Source: Prorocentrum cordatum (lineage: Eukaryota; Sar; Dinophyceae; Prorocentrales; Prorocentraceae). Taken from it: a stretch of DNA of 64,000 bases. This document shows, piece after piece, positions 10,546 to 22,259 of the stretch; position 1 is the first letter of the stretch, and each line of letters opens with the position of its first letter. The stretch is from positions 278,039-342,038 of the forward strand of contig CAUYUJ010015306.1 of NCBI GenBank assembly GCA_963575745.1. The letters run 5' to 3'. The notes beneath the pieces are model-generated. The model ran no database searches, was not told the origin of the DNA, and saw only the letters and a list, made by a program, of their open reading frames with translations. Made by a program: the position numbers and the translations under genes.

Positions 10546-10811
10546 TGCTTCGGCCACCCAAGTTTCCCGAGGTCAGGAGGTGGGTGTGCGAGCGCCTGGG
10601 TTCGATGACCTCCAGGACGTGTGTGAGCCCAATGTGTGTTTACCCCGTTCAGCTCCACCAGGAGATCATTACATCACCTGCGTCGTATTGAGCGGCCTGG
10701 ATGGACGAACACACGTTGGCGCTAACACACGTTCTGAGTATCATCGATAGGTCGTTAGGTGTGGCTCGACGCGGCGGCCACCCAGCAGGGTGAATCGACG
10801 ACGAGAAAACG
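10546..10811. other. No gene seen
   Basis: Short spacer between element K and the family A element. Plus-strand ORFs crossing from the (TCC)n tract are artefacts. Confidence 0.3.
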
Positions 10812-10981
10812 GCATAGACATACTTGTTTTGTTTGGCGCTCCGCGCGGATTTTTGGGATCCGCGTTGGGCCCTCCTGGCGGCGCCTCTGGCGCCGCCCGT
10901 GGCGCGCTCCGCGCGCTAGGGAGGGGGGCCCAGCGGAGATCCAGGAGGTCCGCGCAGAGCGCCAAAAGTTTATGTCTACGC
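10812..10981. mobile_element. MITE family A, copy 1
   Basis: A 170-bp foldback. The left end GCATAGACATA, then TTTGGCGCTCCGCGCGGAT, is matched by the inverted right end (GTCCGCGCAGAGCGCCAAA, then TATGTCTACGC). Inside, a second stem (CTGGCGGCGCCTCTGGCGCC) and GCGCGCTCCGCGCGC make it strongly palindromic. Related elements are at 26906 and 29803. No coding capacity. Confidence 0.85.
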
Positions 10982-11164
10982 TGCTGTTTCTTCCTCTGGT
11001 GAAGGGCGCGGGTGGGGGACGGGCGCGTGGCGGGGGACGGGGGGACGGCGCTGCGAGTCCACAGAAGCAGGCGCAGCGGGCAGCGTGGCGAGGCGGAAAG
11101 TGGGGTGGGGGAGGGGGAGGGGGGGGGGGGCCCTCAGAGGGGCCCAATAGCCCCGGAGGCCTAA

Positions 11165-11290
11165 GTCGGGCGTGTCCCTCGACAGGAGGAATATTAGAAG
11201 AGAGTCCAAAAATAGTCTGGGGACGATGTTTCCGTTATTTTTTTGACAAAAAGATACTTTTTGATTGTTTTCTATGTTTCGTCCAAAATG
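11165..11290 (+). mobile_element. MITE family B, copy 2 (5' part)
   Basis: Starts GTCGGGCGTGTCCCTCGACA, then GGAGGAATATTAGAA and ATAGTCTGGGGACGAT as in other family B copies, and the AT-rich interior. The 3' terminal repeat is not recognisable, so the element is truncated or decayed into the GGGGAGGGGG sequence after 11290. Confidence 0.75.
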
Positions 11291-11479
11291 TGGGGAGGGG
11301 GAGCGAGGGCTCACTCGGCTTGGCTCTTGAGGTCAGCGCTGCCGAGGTGGTCCACGGCCGCTGGGCGTTACCGGCGGCCAGTGCCGACGGTGACCCGCCT
11401 CCCTCGCCCCCCTTTCCCCCCTTTCCAACCCGCACGCCCTCCCTGGAGGTGGCGGGCGTATGCCAGGCGGTGCTGGCGT

Positions 11480-11625
11480 GGCAGTGTGTGTGTGTGTTTG
11501 TGTGTGTGTGTTTTGTGTTTGTGCTTGTGTTTGTGCTTGTGTTTGTGTTTGTGTTTGTGTTTGTGTGTGTGCGTGTCTGTCTGTGTGTGTGTGTCTGTGT
11601 CTGTGTGCGTGTGTGTCGTAAGTTG
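11480..11625. repeat. (GT)n / (TTGTG)n microsatellite
   Basis: Alternating GT with periodic TTTGTGCTTGTG and GTGTCTGTG variants; continues after a short gap into a (TCC)n run at 11640-11765. Confidence 0.95.
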
Positions 11626-11639
11626 TCCCTGGTGTTGGC

Positions 11640-11800
11640 GTGTTACTCTTTTCCCCTCCCCTCCCCCTCCCCCCTCCTCCTCTCCTCCTCCTCCTCCTCC
11701 TCCTCCTCCTCCTCCTCCTCCTCCTCCTCCTCCTCCTCCTCCTCCTCCTCCTCCTCTCTCCTCTTCTCCACATCTTCATCCTCATTATTCCTCTCCTTCT
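11640..11800. repeat. (TCC)n pyrimidine array
   Basis: Almost perfect TCC triplets at 11690-11757 with degenerate ends. Confidence 0.95.
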
Positions 11801-11829
11801 CATGCTCCCTTCTCCCTCTGACGCTGACG

Positions 11830-13189
11830 CTACGGGCGGTTCCACTTCGAAGCCGACCTACCCTTGAAGGAAGACATTGCGCATCAAGAGTTGGGGGTCC
11901 ACTTCGGCACCTCCCTGGCCTTCATATTGAGCAGTTGCTCCCGGAGATGAGCGGCCGACGAAAATCTGGACCCAAAATCTCGATCGCAATGCATTCCAAT
12001 AATAAGGCCAGGGGGCGAGGAGGTGGAATTCAGTTCTTTGTCGTCAGAGTGTTATTGATGCAACGTGCTTTCCTTCAACCGTACCTCCTCTCTCTCCTAT
12101 CCTGCGTCTCCTACCCCTCCAGAGGCCAACTGAGATATCTGGGGACATTGTAGCTTCCACAGACCTCTGGCGACTTCGGGGCCGAAATCTCGCCAGCGCC
12201 AAACAGCGTGGCATCGGGGATGGTTTGGGCCAGTCAGTGTTAGCGGCGGTCGACGAAGTGTCCACGGACGACAGTAGATCAGCGAATCAGGCCAGAGTTG
12301 GTCAGGGCTAGTGGCGAGTGGTAGGGTACCCAGTCAATATTAGGCGGTATTTGAGAAGGAGTGACAGTCGGGGGCATTCTTTGCAGTCCGCGGCTCGGAG
12401 CAGGGGAGAGCCGTTGATGTCCCAAAATGGTAGGCAGCGCACAGCGACCAGGGGCCTGGATTCATGGATCAGGATGCCGAGATCCAGCATGTTTGGAGAA
12501 GCGGGAGGAGGTCAGGATGTTCATGGTAATCGCAGGCCCTGCAGGCAGAGATTGCAAGTTTTCTGATCGGTCATGTGGTCTCCAGACCTTGCGATTAAAT
12601 ATGCCTGCACGGGCGTGGGCACGCCATTTTCCATCTTTAGCTCAGGTTGCATTAGCGTGCCCTGCCTGGGCTGGTTTTGCCGCGTCATAGCAACATGCGG
12701 CTGCGTAGCCCGCATGCCGATCATAGGGGCCATCGACCAGGTACCAACATGAGGACGGCAGTCTCTGTCGTGCCTGACGTCCTTATCGAGGGCAGGGAAG
12801 CCGCTGTCGACATCTGCGCAAAGATCACAGGGTGTTACATAGGCGTTGGTTTTTCGGCGAGGGGGCCATTTGCAAATGTACTGACCCTCCTTTGTCGCCC
12901 AGGTGGACGAGTGGCGGAGGCGGGAAATAACAATAATATGATGGGGGTGAATTGGGATCTCGACCGATACCCCCCCGGCGGAGGAGGTGAGGTCCCAGCA
13001 GGGGCCCTCTCATTCGGCTCTGTGCCTGTGTGTTTCCACGAGGGTCCTTGCCATCCTGGAGACGAGGGAGGTTCTCCTGCGTAGAGCGCGAGGGAGCGTT
13101 GGCAGCTACTGTCGCACTCCTGGTCCTTCTGCCAGGTGAGTGAGGTGCGCCATCGAGAATGAGAGAACCCCGAACCCTGATAGCATACT
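11830..13189. other. No convincing gene; single-copy-looking DNA
   Basis: About 1.3 kb without repeats I recognise. The best ORF is 12677-13084 (plus, 135 aa), where VSVVPDVLIEGREAAVDICA reads like protein but the rest does not. 12355-12545 has splice-like signals (TTTGCAG near 12386) without a consistent frame. I call no gene. Confidence 0.25.
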
Positions 13190-13229
13190 GAAGACGTGGC
13201 TTTACTGAGGTCCCCGTCTTTGCATTAGG
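13190..13229 (+). repeat. 40-bp dispersed repeat R, copy 1
   Basis: GAAGACGTGGC, ACTGAGGTCCCCGTCTT and GCATTAGG match 35498-35537 with three mismatches in 40 bp. Function unknown. Confidence 0.75.
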
Positions 13230-13389
13230 TTTGATCTTATACATCTGCAGAGAAAAACCCTTTTCATGTTCCTGGCCGTCCTAACTGTAGTCCCCTCTGG
13301 AAGGGTTAGGAGTATTTCTGTTATTTCCCAATCAGTGCTTTGCACTGAAGGGGTCCTATAATGGATATTGAAGGATTTGGCGAAAGTTC

Positions 13390-13544
13390 TGGGCCGATTT
13401 CGGTGGGCGGCCGATCTCCCCGGTTTCCGGTTCCGGGTTCCCGGGTTCTCCCCGTTCCGGGTTCCGGGCCGATTTCGGAGGGCGGCGGGGTTTCCCGCGG
13501 GAACCCCGCCGCCCTCCGCAAACGTGAACCTGCGGGTTCACGTT
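13390..13544. repeat. Two adjacent perfect hairpins
   Basis: 13476-13518 is a perfect palindrome with 17-bp arms (CGGAGGGCGGCGGGGTT and complement) round TCCCGCGGG. 13521-13544 is a second hairpin with 10-bp arms (AACGTGAACC / GGTTCACGTT) and a TGCG loop. Upstream, a CCGATTTCGG-GGGCGGC word appears twice between runs of GTTCCGGGTTCC. Could be a small foldback element or a structured RNA; nothing decides which. Confidence 0.85.
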
Positions 13545-13549
13545 TTCTT

Positions 13550-13775
13550 GGTCGATATTCTTATCGATCGGTCTTGCCATCGATCTCATTACCCCCCTCT
13601 CTATCGATCTCACTATCGATCTCACAATCGATCTCACTATAGATCGCACGAGCGATCTCACGGTCGAACTCATTAATTATCGATATCATTGAATCGATTT
13701 CACTATCAATCTCACGATTGATCATCCTCACTATCGGTTCCACGATCGATCTCACAATCGATCTCACTATGCATA
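13550..13775. repeat. 12-14-bp minisatellite (ATCGATCTCACT)
   Basis: About sixteen degenerate units of CGATCTCACTAT with CACAAT, CACGAT and similar variants. The palindrome ATCGAT occurs in most units. Confidence 0.9.
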
Positions 13776-13909
13776 TGGGAACTTCTCGTTTGTTTCCGTT
13801 TTATAAGTTTGTCTTGGAGTGTTCCCGGGTCGCCCGGCCGGAGCCGGGGGGCATCGTGGCGGTAACAGCGAATGCCGCCCGATGGGCCCGTGCGTCGAGA
13901 CATTGACAA

Positions 13910-14960
13910 CATGTTGAGGTGGTTCGGTCCGTTCCGCATGAGACATCTTCACAAGTCAGCGTTCCGAGACGACCAGATTTGACATGGTCAGGCCCGTTTC
14001 GCTTGAGACATCCTCGCTAACCTGGGCTCCCAGACGCTACGCGAGAGGTGGTCTGGCCCATATCGCCTGAAACATCCTCAAAACTTTTGGGCTCGGAGAT
14101 ACCGTAACTTGAGGCTGTTTTGTCCTTTTCGCTTGAGACGTCATTGCTGCGCTAAGTAGGCTTCAGGGTGCCGCTCGCGAAGTGATTTTGTCTGTGTCGC
14201 CTGGGACGTCCACACAATTATGGGCAAAGAGATGCCGCGTGCGAGGGGGTCCAGCCAGTTTCGTATGAGAAGTCCCCGCAGTTCCGAGCAAGCGTTGGGA
14301 GTGTGAAGCGAAGGGGGAGGGGGCACGAGGTGCTCAGGCCGGTTCCGCTTGAGACATTAGCGCAACCCGGCTTCCGGGATGCCCTGACTTAAAATGTTCA
14401 GTCCCGTTTCACCTATGACATCCTCATTACGTTGTTCGCTTGAGACATCCTCAGAACCCTAGGCTTCGAGATGCCTTGAATTGAGGTGCTCTGGCCCTTT
14501 TCGCCTGAGATATCCTCACAACTCTGGGTTCGCGAGGTATTTGAGCACGTTTCGCCTGAGACATCCTCGGCGTCCGTGGCTCTGACCGTTCGACTTGAGA
14601 CGTCATTGCATTTCTGGCTTGAAGATGCGGTTTACGAGGTGCTCAGGCTTGTTTCGCTTGAGACATCCTCGGAACCTTGGTCTTCGAGGTGCCCTGACTT
14701 GAGGTTCTCTAGCCTGCTTGGCTTGAGACATCCTCGCAACTCACACCTGTAGGTTTGAGGCTCGCGAGGTGCTCTGGCCCTTTTCGCTTGAGACATCCTC
14801 ACAACTCTGGGTTCCATCGCGAGGTACTCAGGCCTGTTTTGCCTGAGACATCCTCCGAACCCTGGGCTATTGCGAGATGCCCTGAACTAAGGTGCTCTGG
14901 CCCGTTTCGCTTGAGACGTCCGCACAATTGGGTTCCAAGACGTGGTCCGAGAGGCGCCAT
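13910..14960 (+). repeat. 72-bp satellite, about 14 copies
   Basis: The word CGCTTGAGACATCCTC recurs at about 72-bp spacing (e.g. near 13935, 14005, 14080) with CTCTGGCCC before it and GGG-TCCGAGATGCC after it. Copies are 10-30% diverged, so the array is old. No related copy elsewhere in the window. Confidence 0.9.
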
Positions 14961-15909
14961 TGATGGAGTGGTTGCTTGGGTTGCCCCAGGTGCCGGGGGA
15001 AGTTGGGGACCAATAGAAAGTGACAGAACAAACGAGAAGTTACCTTATCATCAATTCTAGACGCTTCGCGTAACCCCACCAGCAGTCTGTGCCTACCCGT
15101 CAGACTCCCTGGATTGACGTCCCGCTCGGGACCGTTCCCCACCCGTTCTTACTCGAACTGTTGGGAACGCCTTACGCGCCATTTTGGCTGCGCTCGGCTT
15201 CCTCGGTGCCTGTTGTCAGACTCCTTGGATGCGCCGTTGCATGTTCCTTTCAGGGGCTGCCCTGCAGACCCCCTGGATATGCACGCCTTGGCTCAGACGC
15301 CCTGGGTCGCTGCTGCCTGCCGCCTGACCGCGGCCCCGCGCGCGCCCGCCCCCCTAGTCGCGGCCGCAGCCCGACCGTGACCGCCTGCCGCTGGCGCTCC
15401 CGCCTGCGGCTGTAAAAAAAAAGTAACCACACCAGTTCGAACCGCGAGAGTCGGAGACGATGTGCACGCACTGGCTACAGTCTGGAGGTGGCTCAACCTC
15501 GTGAACGCCCACCAGTGGTCTCCCTCTTCTGGGTGGCGCTGTTACGGGTTTCAGCTACACTTCTGCTTCAGTGAGACATGATGAGTCAGGCCCCCCCTTT
15601 TTGCCGCACCATCGTTTACTCGTGGTGCTGCAGTAAGCCTTCGCTGTCGCCGCGCCTGCGCCTCCACCTGCCGGGATGTCTGGGCCGGTCACTTGTAGAC
15701 GCAGTATGCGTCTTAATGAGGGTCATTTTGTCCCTGGCACGTGCATTCGCCTCTGAGGTCAATTTACTTCGTTCCGCGCCCCGGACGTTGATCCCGCTCC
15801 CTGTCCCTCGCCTTGGAGCCGCGAACCAAAAAAAATAACCCCACCAGCCCATTCAGAAACAACGTTCAGAGGAATTGCCTCGATCAGGGAAGTGGGTAGC
15901 ACACAGAGG
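14961..15909. other. No gene seen
   Basis: Two similar stretches each end in an A-run followed by TAACC-CACCAG (near 15412-15433 and 15829-15850), with a C-rich GCCTGC part before them: a weak two-copy repeat of about 420 bp. A tRNA-like stem near 15407-15462 (minus) is too short to be a tRNA. Confidence 0.4.
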
Positions 15910-16620
15910 AAGGGTCCCCCAGTGGAGGCCTCTTGGAGCGTCTTGGGTGCCTCGGAGAGCTTCTTGGGGCCTCTCGGGGGTCTCTTGGGAGCATCTTGGA
16001 ACCCTCTTGGGCGCCTGTTGGGACCTCCTGGGCGCCTCTGGAGGCCCTCTTGGGGCGCTCTTGGGAGCCTTGGGAGTGCTCTTGGGGCCATCTTGGGGGA
16101 CATCGATCAAACAAGAAGCGAGCATTAGTCAGCGTTGCCCCTCGGGAGCCCAACCAATCGCCCCTTGGGGCGCTCTTGGAGCGCTCTTGGAGCGCTCTTA
16201 AACGCTCTTGGGGCCGCCTTGGGGCTCTCCGGAGCCTTTCTTGGAGCCCTCTTGGGCCATCTTGGAGCCATCTTGAGGCCTCGGATGGTCATCGGAAGGG
16301 AAAAGGCGAGAAGTCCAAACACATTGATTTTCCAAAGGTTTTGGCCTCTTCGGGGCCTCCTGGGGGAGCTCTTTGGCCACCGGGAGCCGTCTTTGAGCGG
16401 TCTTGGGGCATGTTGGAGCATCGTGGGAGCCATTATGAGACATCTTGGGATATCTTGAGCCATCTTGGAGGTCATCTTTGCTTTCCCAGGCGCTCTTGGA
16501 GTCATCTTAATCAATGCCCCCCCAAGAGGCCAACATGTGGCTAACATCATAATACGTTGGGGCCCTCTTGGGGCGCCCTTGGGGGCCATCTTTGGGCCAT
16601 CTTGGGTAAGATCGATCACA
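15910..16620. repeat. CTTGG-type array, long
   Basis: About 700 bp of GGCCTCTTGGAGC, GCGCTCTTGG and GCCATCTTGG units of 9-24 bp in no fixed period. ORFs in all six frames, up to 203 aa, are products of the repeat and read differently in each frame. Confidence 0.9.
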
Positions 16621-17075
16621 GGAGGGGGGGGGGCACAAATTAGGGTCCACCCCTCAGGAGGCCAAAATGGGGCCCAAACCCTAGTAAAACCAATGAGTTC
16701 GGCTTCCTCGCCGAGGCCGTTTTGGACGCTCCGACACCTCGCGGAACCCCTGGTCCAGGTCCATGGGGAGGGGGTAAGGGGAGGGGTAGACCCCCTCCCC
16801 GAAGGGGAAGAAGGAGAGGTGGAAGAGGAAATTCCCTAAACCACCGACGCCCAGATCGCTGGTGGGATTTTCAAACCATCCACTGATCGGGTTTTTTCTT
16901 TGGTGCAATTGCTCCTCAATGCGCAGTGCCCCCCCCAGCCTGTGCACCAGGAAGCTGGGAACACGCGATGCTTCCTGGTCCGGGCGGGACTTGGACAGAC
17001 GCACGTGGCCTCGTGCCCGTCCGCCGCTCGGCCCCCAGTGCGGGCGGGCACACCGGCCTCCCCTCCTCCGTTGCT
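16621..17075. other. No gene seen
   Basis: Contains GGGTAAGGGGAGGGG-type purine runs. Long minus-strand ORFs (to 414 aa) begin in the foldbacks downstream and have no protein-like core here. Confidence 0.3.
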
Positions 17076-17077
17076 GT

Positions 17078-17253
17078 GCCTGTTTCCCGCTGCCACCACC
17101 ACAAGTGGGAGGTGGAAGGCAGTGGGGAGCGAGGACGAGGAGGAGGACGAGGACGACGAGGAGGAGGAGGAGGAGGAGGAGGGGGAGGAGGAGGAGGACC
17201 CCCTCCCACCTCGACTTGTGGTGGTGGAGGTGGTGGAAAACAGGCCCGTCATC
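17078..17253. mobile_element. Foldback family Q, copy 1
   Basis: Left arm CCTGTTTCCC...CCACCACCACAAGTGGGAGG, right arm CCTCCCACCTCGACTTGTGG then GTGG...AAAACAGGCCCGTCAT, enclosing a (GAG)n core. A second copy lies 220 bp downstream at 17463-17612. No ORF of its own. Confidence 0.7.
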
Positions 17254-17462
17254 CGTGCCCCGCGCGTGGCCCCCACATTTGCCGCACGTGGGTCCGGCCG
17301 CGAAGGCTTCCAGCTCCTGGGCACCCCCCGGAGGGGGCCGCGGCGGCTTCCCGGGCTCCGAGGCCGTGCCGAGCCCTTTGCCCCGCGGCGCCCGCCTTCG
17401 GTACCGGTGCCAGGTCGCTGGCCCCGCCCCTTGCGGCTCCCTGCCCCCTTGGCGCGCGCGCG

Positions 17463-17612
17463 CCTTGGCTGATAGGCTTGTTTTCCACCACCACCACCAG
17501 AAGTTGGAGGGGGAGGGGGTCCTCCTCCACCTCCTCCACCTCCTCCCCCTCCTTCTCCCTTCCAACTTATGGTGGTGGTGGTGGTGGACAACAGGCCCAT
17601 CATTGGCGGGAC
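17463..17612. mobile_element. Foldback family Q, copy 2
   Basis: Arms GGCTTGTTTTCCACCACC...AGAAGTTGGAGGGGG and their complement (CCTTCCAACTTATGGTGG...ACAACAGGCCCATCAT) surround a (TCC)n core. The outer end AACAGGCCC-TCAT is the same as in copy 1. Confidence 0.75.
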
Positions 17613-18332
17613 GGACGGCCGCGAATGGCGAGCGCACGCGCGCACGCGCCCGTTCCGCATGGCGCATGACGTCCGAGACGTCGGGCTGCGGGTTTTGCCA
17701 TCTCGCCGTGCCTTCGCGCGACGCTCGCCGCCCGATCTGCAGAAATGCCGGGCGAGGGAAGGCCATCCGCCAGCCAGCCGTGGGACGCCAGTTCCGCGCC
17801 AGCACGGATCTGGGGCGGGGGCGCACCCCGGGCCCATGCCAGGAGGGCGTAAACATTGCTCTTGTGCCAGGGGTGGGCCTTGCCCAGATCGGTTTGGCTG
17901 CGTACTTGGTGACTTCCTGCTTCAAGCCTCCACAGGCCTAGGTCGAGCCCAGAGGAGGGAGGGGGCAAAAGATTAGTCATGAACATACATTTCTGGGGCC
18001 GACTATTGAGGTGATTTGGGGCCTGGTGCCAAGCAATGCTGAGAACTGGGCGACTAGACCCAGCAAGGAGGTCAAACAGTGCGGTGCACGTGTGTGTTGT
18101 TTTTCTTGTCTTTTCTTGCCAGCCAGTGTTACAGTTATTTGTAGATAGTCTAGAAGGCCACATTGCAATAAGATTTGGACCCGAAAGCAACTTTGGAGGC
18201 GTGGCGGTGATGGTGGATGCTTTCCATCTCCTTTGGATTGTGCAGGCTTTCCTGAGACGCGTCATGCGGTCCAGGGGCATGTGCGAGGAGAGAGCGCAGC
18301 GCCGAGGTTCAGGAACAGACGGAGTCGGCGCC
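17613..18332. other. No gene seen
   Basis: Moderate-GC DNA before the tandem array. Open frames exist on both strands but none carries protein-like sequence over more than about 30 residues. Confidence 0.3.
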
Positions 18333-18495
18333 CATCTTGGGTCGTTGCAAAATGCGCTTGTGTGCCTCTCTTTCTGTCTTTCTCGTCTATCTATATACAC
18401 ATATAATATGGATGTAAGAGTGAGGTTGCCGAACGGTCATTCACTGCCCCTGGATAAGCGGCAGAGGTGGCGTTCCGTCCAGAGGTTTTCCCTTG

Positions 18496-18540
<45 letters not shown>

Positions 18541-18565
18541 CGTTGTCGTTGTTGTTGTTGTTGTT

Positions 18566-18615
<50 letters not shown>

Positions 18616-19216
18616 TGTTGGTGTCGGTGTCGGTGTTGGTGTTGGTGTTGGTGTTGGTGTTGGTGTTGGTGTTGTTGGTGCTGGTGTTGGTGCTGGTGCT
18701 GGTGCTGTTGTTGGTGTCATTGTTGTTATTGTTGACCCGCCCGTTTGGTTCTGCCGCTTGTTCGTGCTCCATCCTTCTCTCTCTCCCTTGTCTCTTCCCT
18801 CCTCCCTTCCTGCTTCCTGCCCCTGTTGTAGCGGCTGCTCTAAATTCGCGCGGCAGGTCTGGAATATGTGCCCCGAAGGGGGGACGATCGAAGACGAAGA
18901 GGAGGGTTTGGGATATACGTGTTGGATGGCACGCGAGCAGATGCGAACCGTCTTAATCATCTTGTTGTCTGTGTTGTCGTCGCCCTTGCCCGCGACCCAT
19001 CTTGGGTCGTTGCAAAATGCGCTTGTGTGCCTCTCTCTGTGTCTTTCTCGTCTATCTATATACACATATGATATGGATGTAAGAGTGAGGTTGCCGAACG
19101 GTCATTCACTGCCCCTGGATAAGCGGCAGAGGTGGCGTTCCGTCCAGAGGTTTTCCCTTGTGTTGTTGTTGTTGGTGTTGTTGTTGTTGTTGTTGTTGTT
19201 GTCGTTGTCGTTGTCG

Positions 19217-19295
<79 letters not shown>

Positions 19296-19898
19296 TGTTG
19301 GTGTCGGTGTCGGTGTTGGTGTTGGTGTTGGTGTTGGTGTTGGTGTTGGTGTTGTTGGTGCTGGTGTTGGTGCTGGTGCTGGTGCTGTTGTTGGTGTCAT
19401 TGTTGTTATTGTTGACCCGCCCGTTTGGTTCTGCCGCTTGTTCGTGCTCCATCCTTCTCTCTCTCCCTTGTCTCTTCCCTCCTCCCTTCCTGCTTCCTGC
19501 CCCTGTTGTAGCGGCTGCTCTAAATTCGCGCGGCAGGTCTGGAATATGTGCCCCGAAGGGGGGACGATCGAAGACGAAGAGGAGGGTTTGGGATATACGT
19601 GTTGGATGGCACGCGAGCAGATGCGAAACGTCTTAATCATCTTGTTGTCTGGGTTGTCGTCGCCCTTGCCCGCGACCCATCTTGGGTCGTTGCAAAATGC
19701 GTTTGTGTGCCTCTCTCTGTGTCTTTCTCGTCTATCTATATACACATATGATATGGATGTAAGAGTGAGATTGCCGAACGGTCATTCACTACCCCTGGAT
19801 AAGCGGCAGAGGTGGCGTTCCGTCCAGAGGTTTTCCCTTGTGTTGTTGCTGTTGTTGTTGATGATGTTGTTGCTGCTGTTGTTGTTGTTGTTGTTGTT

Positions 19899-19935
<37 letters not shown>

Positions 19936-19955
19936 TTGTCGTTGGTGTTGTTGTT

Positions 19956-19996
<41 letters not shown>

Positions 19997-20563
19997 TGGT
20001 GTTGGCGTTGGTGTTGGTGTTGGTGTTGGTGTTGGTGTTGTTGGTGCTGGTGTTGGTGCTGGTGCTGGTGCTGTTGTTGGTGTCATTGTTGTTATTGTTG
20101 ACCTGCCCGTTTGGTTCTGCCGCTTGTTCGTGCTCCATCCTTCTCTCTCTCCCCTGTCTCTTCCCTCCCTTCCTGCCCCTGTTGTAGCGGCTGCTCTAAA
20201 TTCGCGCGGCAGGTCTGGAATATGTGCCCCGAAGGGGGGACGATCGAAGACGAAGAGGAGGGTTTGGGATATACGTGTTGGATGGCACGCGAGCAGATGC
20301 GAACCGTCTTAATCATCTTGTTGTCTGTGTTGTCGTCGCCCTTGCCCGCGACCCATCTTGGGTCGTTGCAAAATGCGTTTGTGTGCCTCTCTCTGTGTCT
20401 TTCTCGTCTATCTATATACACATATGATATGGATGTAAGAGTGAGGTTGCCGAACGGTCATTCACTGCCCCTGGATAAGCGGCAGAGGTGGCGTTCCGTC
20501 CAGAGGTTTTCCCTTGTGTTGTTGCTGTTGTTGTTGATGATGTTGTTGCTGCTGTTGTTGTTG
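18333..20563 (+). repeat. ~670-bp tandem array, units 1-3 and start of unit 4
   Basis: Units start with CATCTTGGGTCGTTGCAAAA at 18333, 18998, 19678 and 20354 (periods 665, 680, 676). Each contains TATATACACATATGATATGG, a ~300-bp core of (TTG)n/(TCG)n/(TTGG)n triplet-type repeats, then GACC-GCCCGTTTGGTTCTGCC and a 230-bp unique tail. The tails are almost identical, while the triplet core varies in length and order between units, as expected of a variable-number core. Units 3 and 4 share TTGATGATGTTG and GACCTGCCCG variants that units 1 and 2 lack, so they are closest relatives. ORFs across the array are repeat products. Confidence 0.95.
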
Positions 20564-22259
20564 AACACTATTACTTCTAAAGAATTATTATTGTTGGACC
20601 CCCTGGTGCACGCCCCCCGCCCAAAACCTAGGCCGCAGCTACATTTTCATCATTTTTCTGCGAAAGCTTCAGAAAAGTGGATTACCCCCGGATCCGGTTT
20701 TTTGTTGACGCTCGTTTTCCCTTGCAAAAAACAATAGAAAATGAAAATTCTTGTTCTTAGTTGATCAAATTTCAAGAATCCCTTGCAAAAAATAAGGTAA
20801 AGTGGACATTCGCGCTCGCAAGACGAAATCCTTCCAAAACCTTAGGTTTCGTAGCGATTTTAACATAAAAACATCAAAAACCCAATGGTTTTTTAAGAAA
20901 AAATTGTCAAAATGTCCTTCCGCGCGCTCTTGCGGGTTCATAGCCTGGAAAGCCAACCTCTTCGTCCACCCGGGCCAGTGGGTGTATCGCAGTATGCGGT
21001 ATTTGCTCGGTCAGCTCGCTATTCCCATTCATGCGGAGATCGTATCCGGCCTCTCCTACAGGGCCCTGGCCACCTTGGACGTATTCATTGCGTACCACGC
21101 GGCCTTCATGGGTACGGACCCGCAGAAAATGGCCCTTTGGAACGTATCCCCTGAGGTCGGCACAGAGATCACGTATCCGCGTCAAGACCAGTGGTGGTGG
21201 TTGCCCGTATGGCGGTCGTATGGTCAGAGCGACGAGCTTCCGAACATGCTCGATTACCAGGCCTTGCCACCGCAGGTCCACAACGTGCTCGCGGTAGCAC
21301 TGCCGTATGCAAGCACCGGCCTTCCCGCCAGCAGGCGTATCGGCAATCTCATTGGGCATCTGGGACCGCACGGGTATCAGCCAGGCCCGCACGTGTATCA
21401 GCCAGGCAGCCGGGCACCCACGCGCCCGCTCCGCGCCATCGCAGACGACGATGCGTCGCGCCTTTAGTATGCTTCTGGATGCGAAGACCATTCGGTTGAG
21501 TATACCCCTACGTGTGACTGGACCTGTTTGCGAAAGCAGGAGAAAGTATGGCACCCCTTTGTGTCCAGAGCCGCGCCGTCTGCGTTCTTCCTTTCTCGCT
21601 TCTCTCCTTTCCTCCTTGTCCTGCTCCTCCTCCCCCTCTTCCGCCTTGGAGCCGTATTGGAACTGTCGATGGCCATCTCCCTTTCTCCCTCGCATGTCTG
21701 CTTGTACATACGTATAATTTCAGAACTTACCGTGCATGCGATCGTTTACAACATGGTGGACCGTGCGTATGTCACGAACCTTGTATACATGTGTTTCTCT
21801 CCCTCCGTCTGGCTGTGCACGCGCGCGTTGGGCACTGAGAGTTAGGATCATAGCGCCATGAGTCTATGAGCAATGCATGCGTCATCCTTGGGACTGTATA
21901 ACATCAGTGTAACACATGTACTTCTGTAATCGCATCCCCACGAATTTGCCCCAAAAATGTGACCAACTATCTTGGCACTGCGTACCATCTCACGTGTACC
22001 GTGTACCACATCATATGTAACAGATGTGATCAACCTCTGTGGGTGTGTACCCCACGCCAGTGTAGTAGCCAGGGTCGTCCGCACGCCACGAAGTGAAGTG
22101 TCCCAACGTCATAGGGCGGGAAGCTGGGTGTGGGTGGTCTCGAAGAGTCGTTTGGATATTTGGTAGAGCTTGAACGGCCCCCCCACGAAGTGGGGGTATT
22201 GGCTGGTGTCGCAAGAAAACCCTGGCACTGGGGAGAACACTGAGCGTTCGGGTAAAATG

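Noticed and set aside
15177-15190. GCCATTTTGGCT, 12 bases of DinoSL
   Set aside because: The word is nearly palindromic, lacks both leader ends and has no ORF downstream; likely chance.
15407-15462. tRNA-like structure on the minus strand
   Set aside because: A 7-bp acceptor-like stem (GTAGCCA/TGGTTAC), a GGTTCGAA word and a following T-run are present, but the length is only 56 nt, the T stem does not pair and there is no anticodon arm.
15759-16619. Several ORFs of 100-203 aa in the CTTGG array
   Set aside because: All six frames are open and give low-complexity peptides; no single frame is better than the others.
16830-16840. Telomere-like CCCTAAA
   Set aside because: A single occurrence; no tandem array of the telomeric heptamer is present.
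18467-20312. Long Val/Leu/Cys and Thr/Asn ORFs in the tandem array
   Set aside because: They are translations of (TTG)n and (TCGG)n in different frames and break or shift between units.
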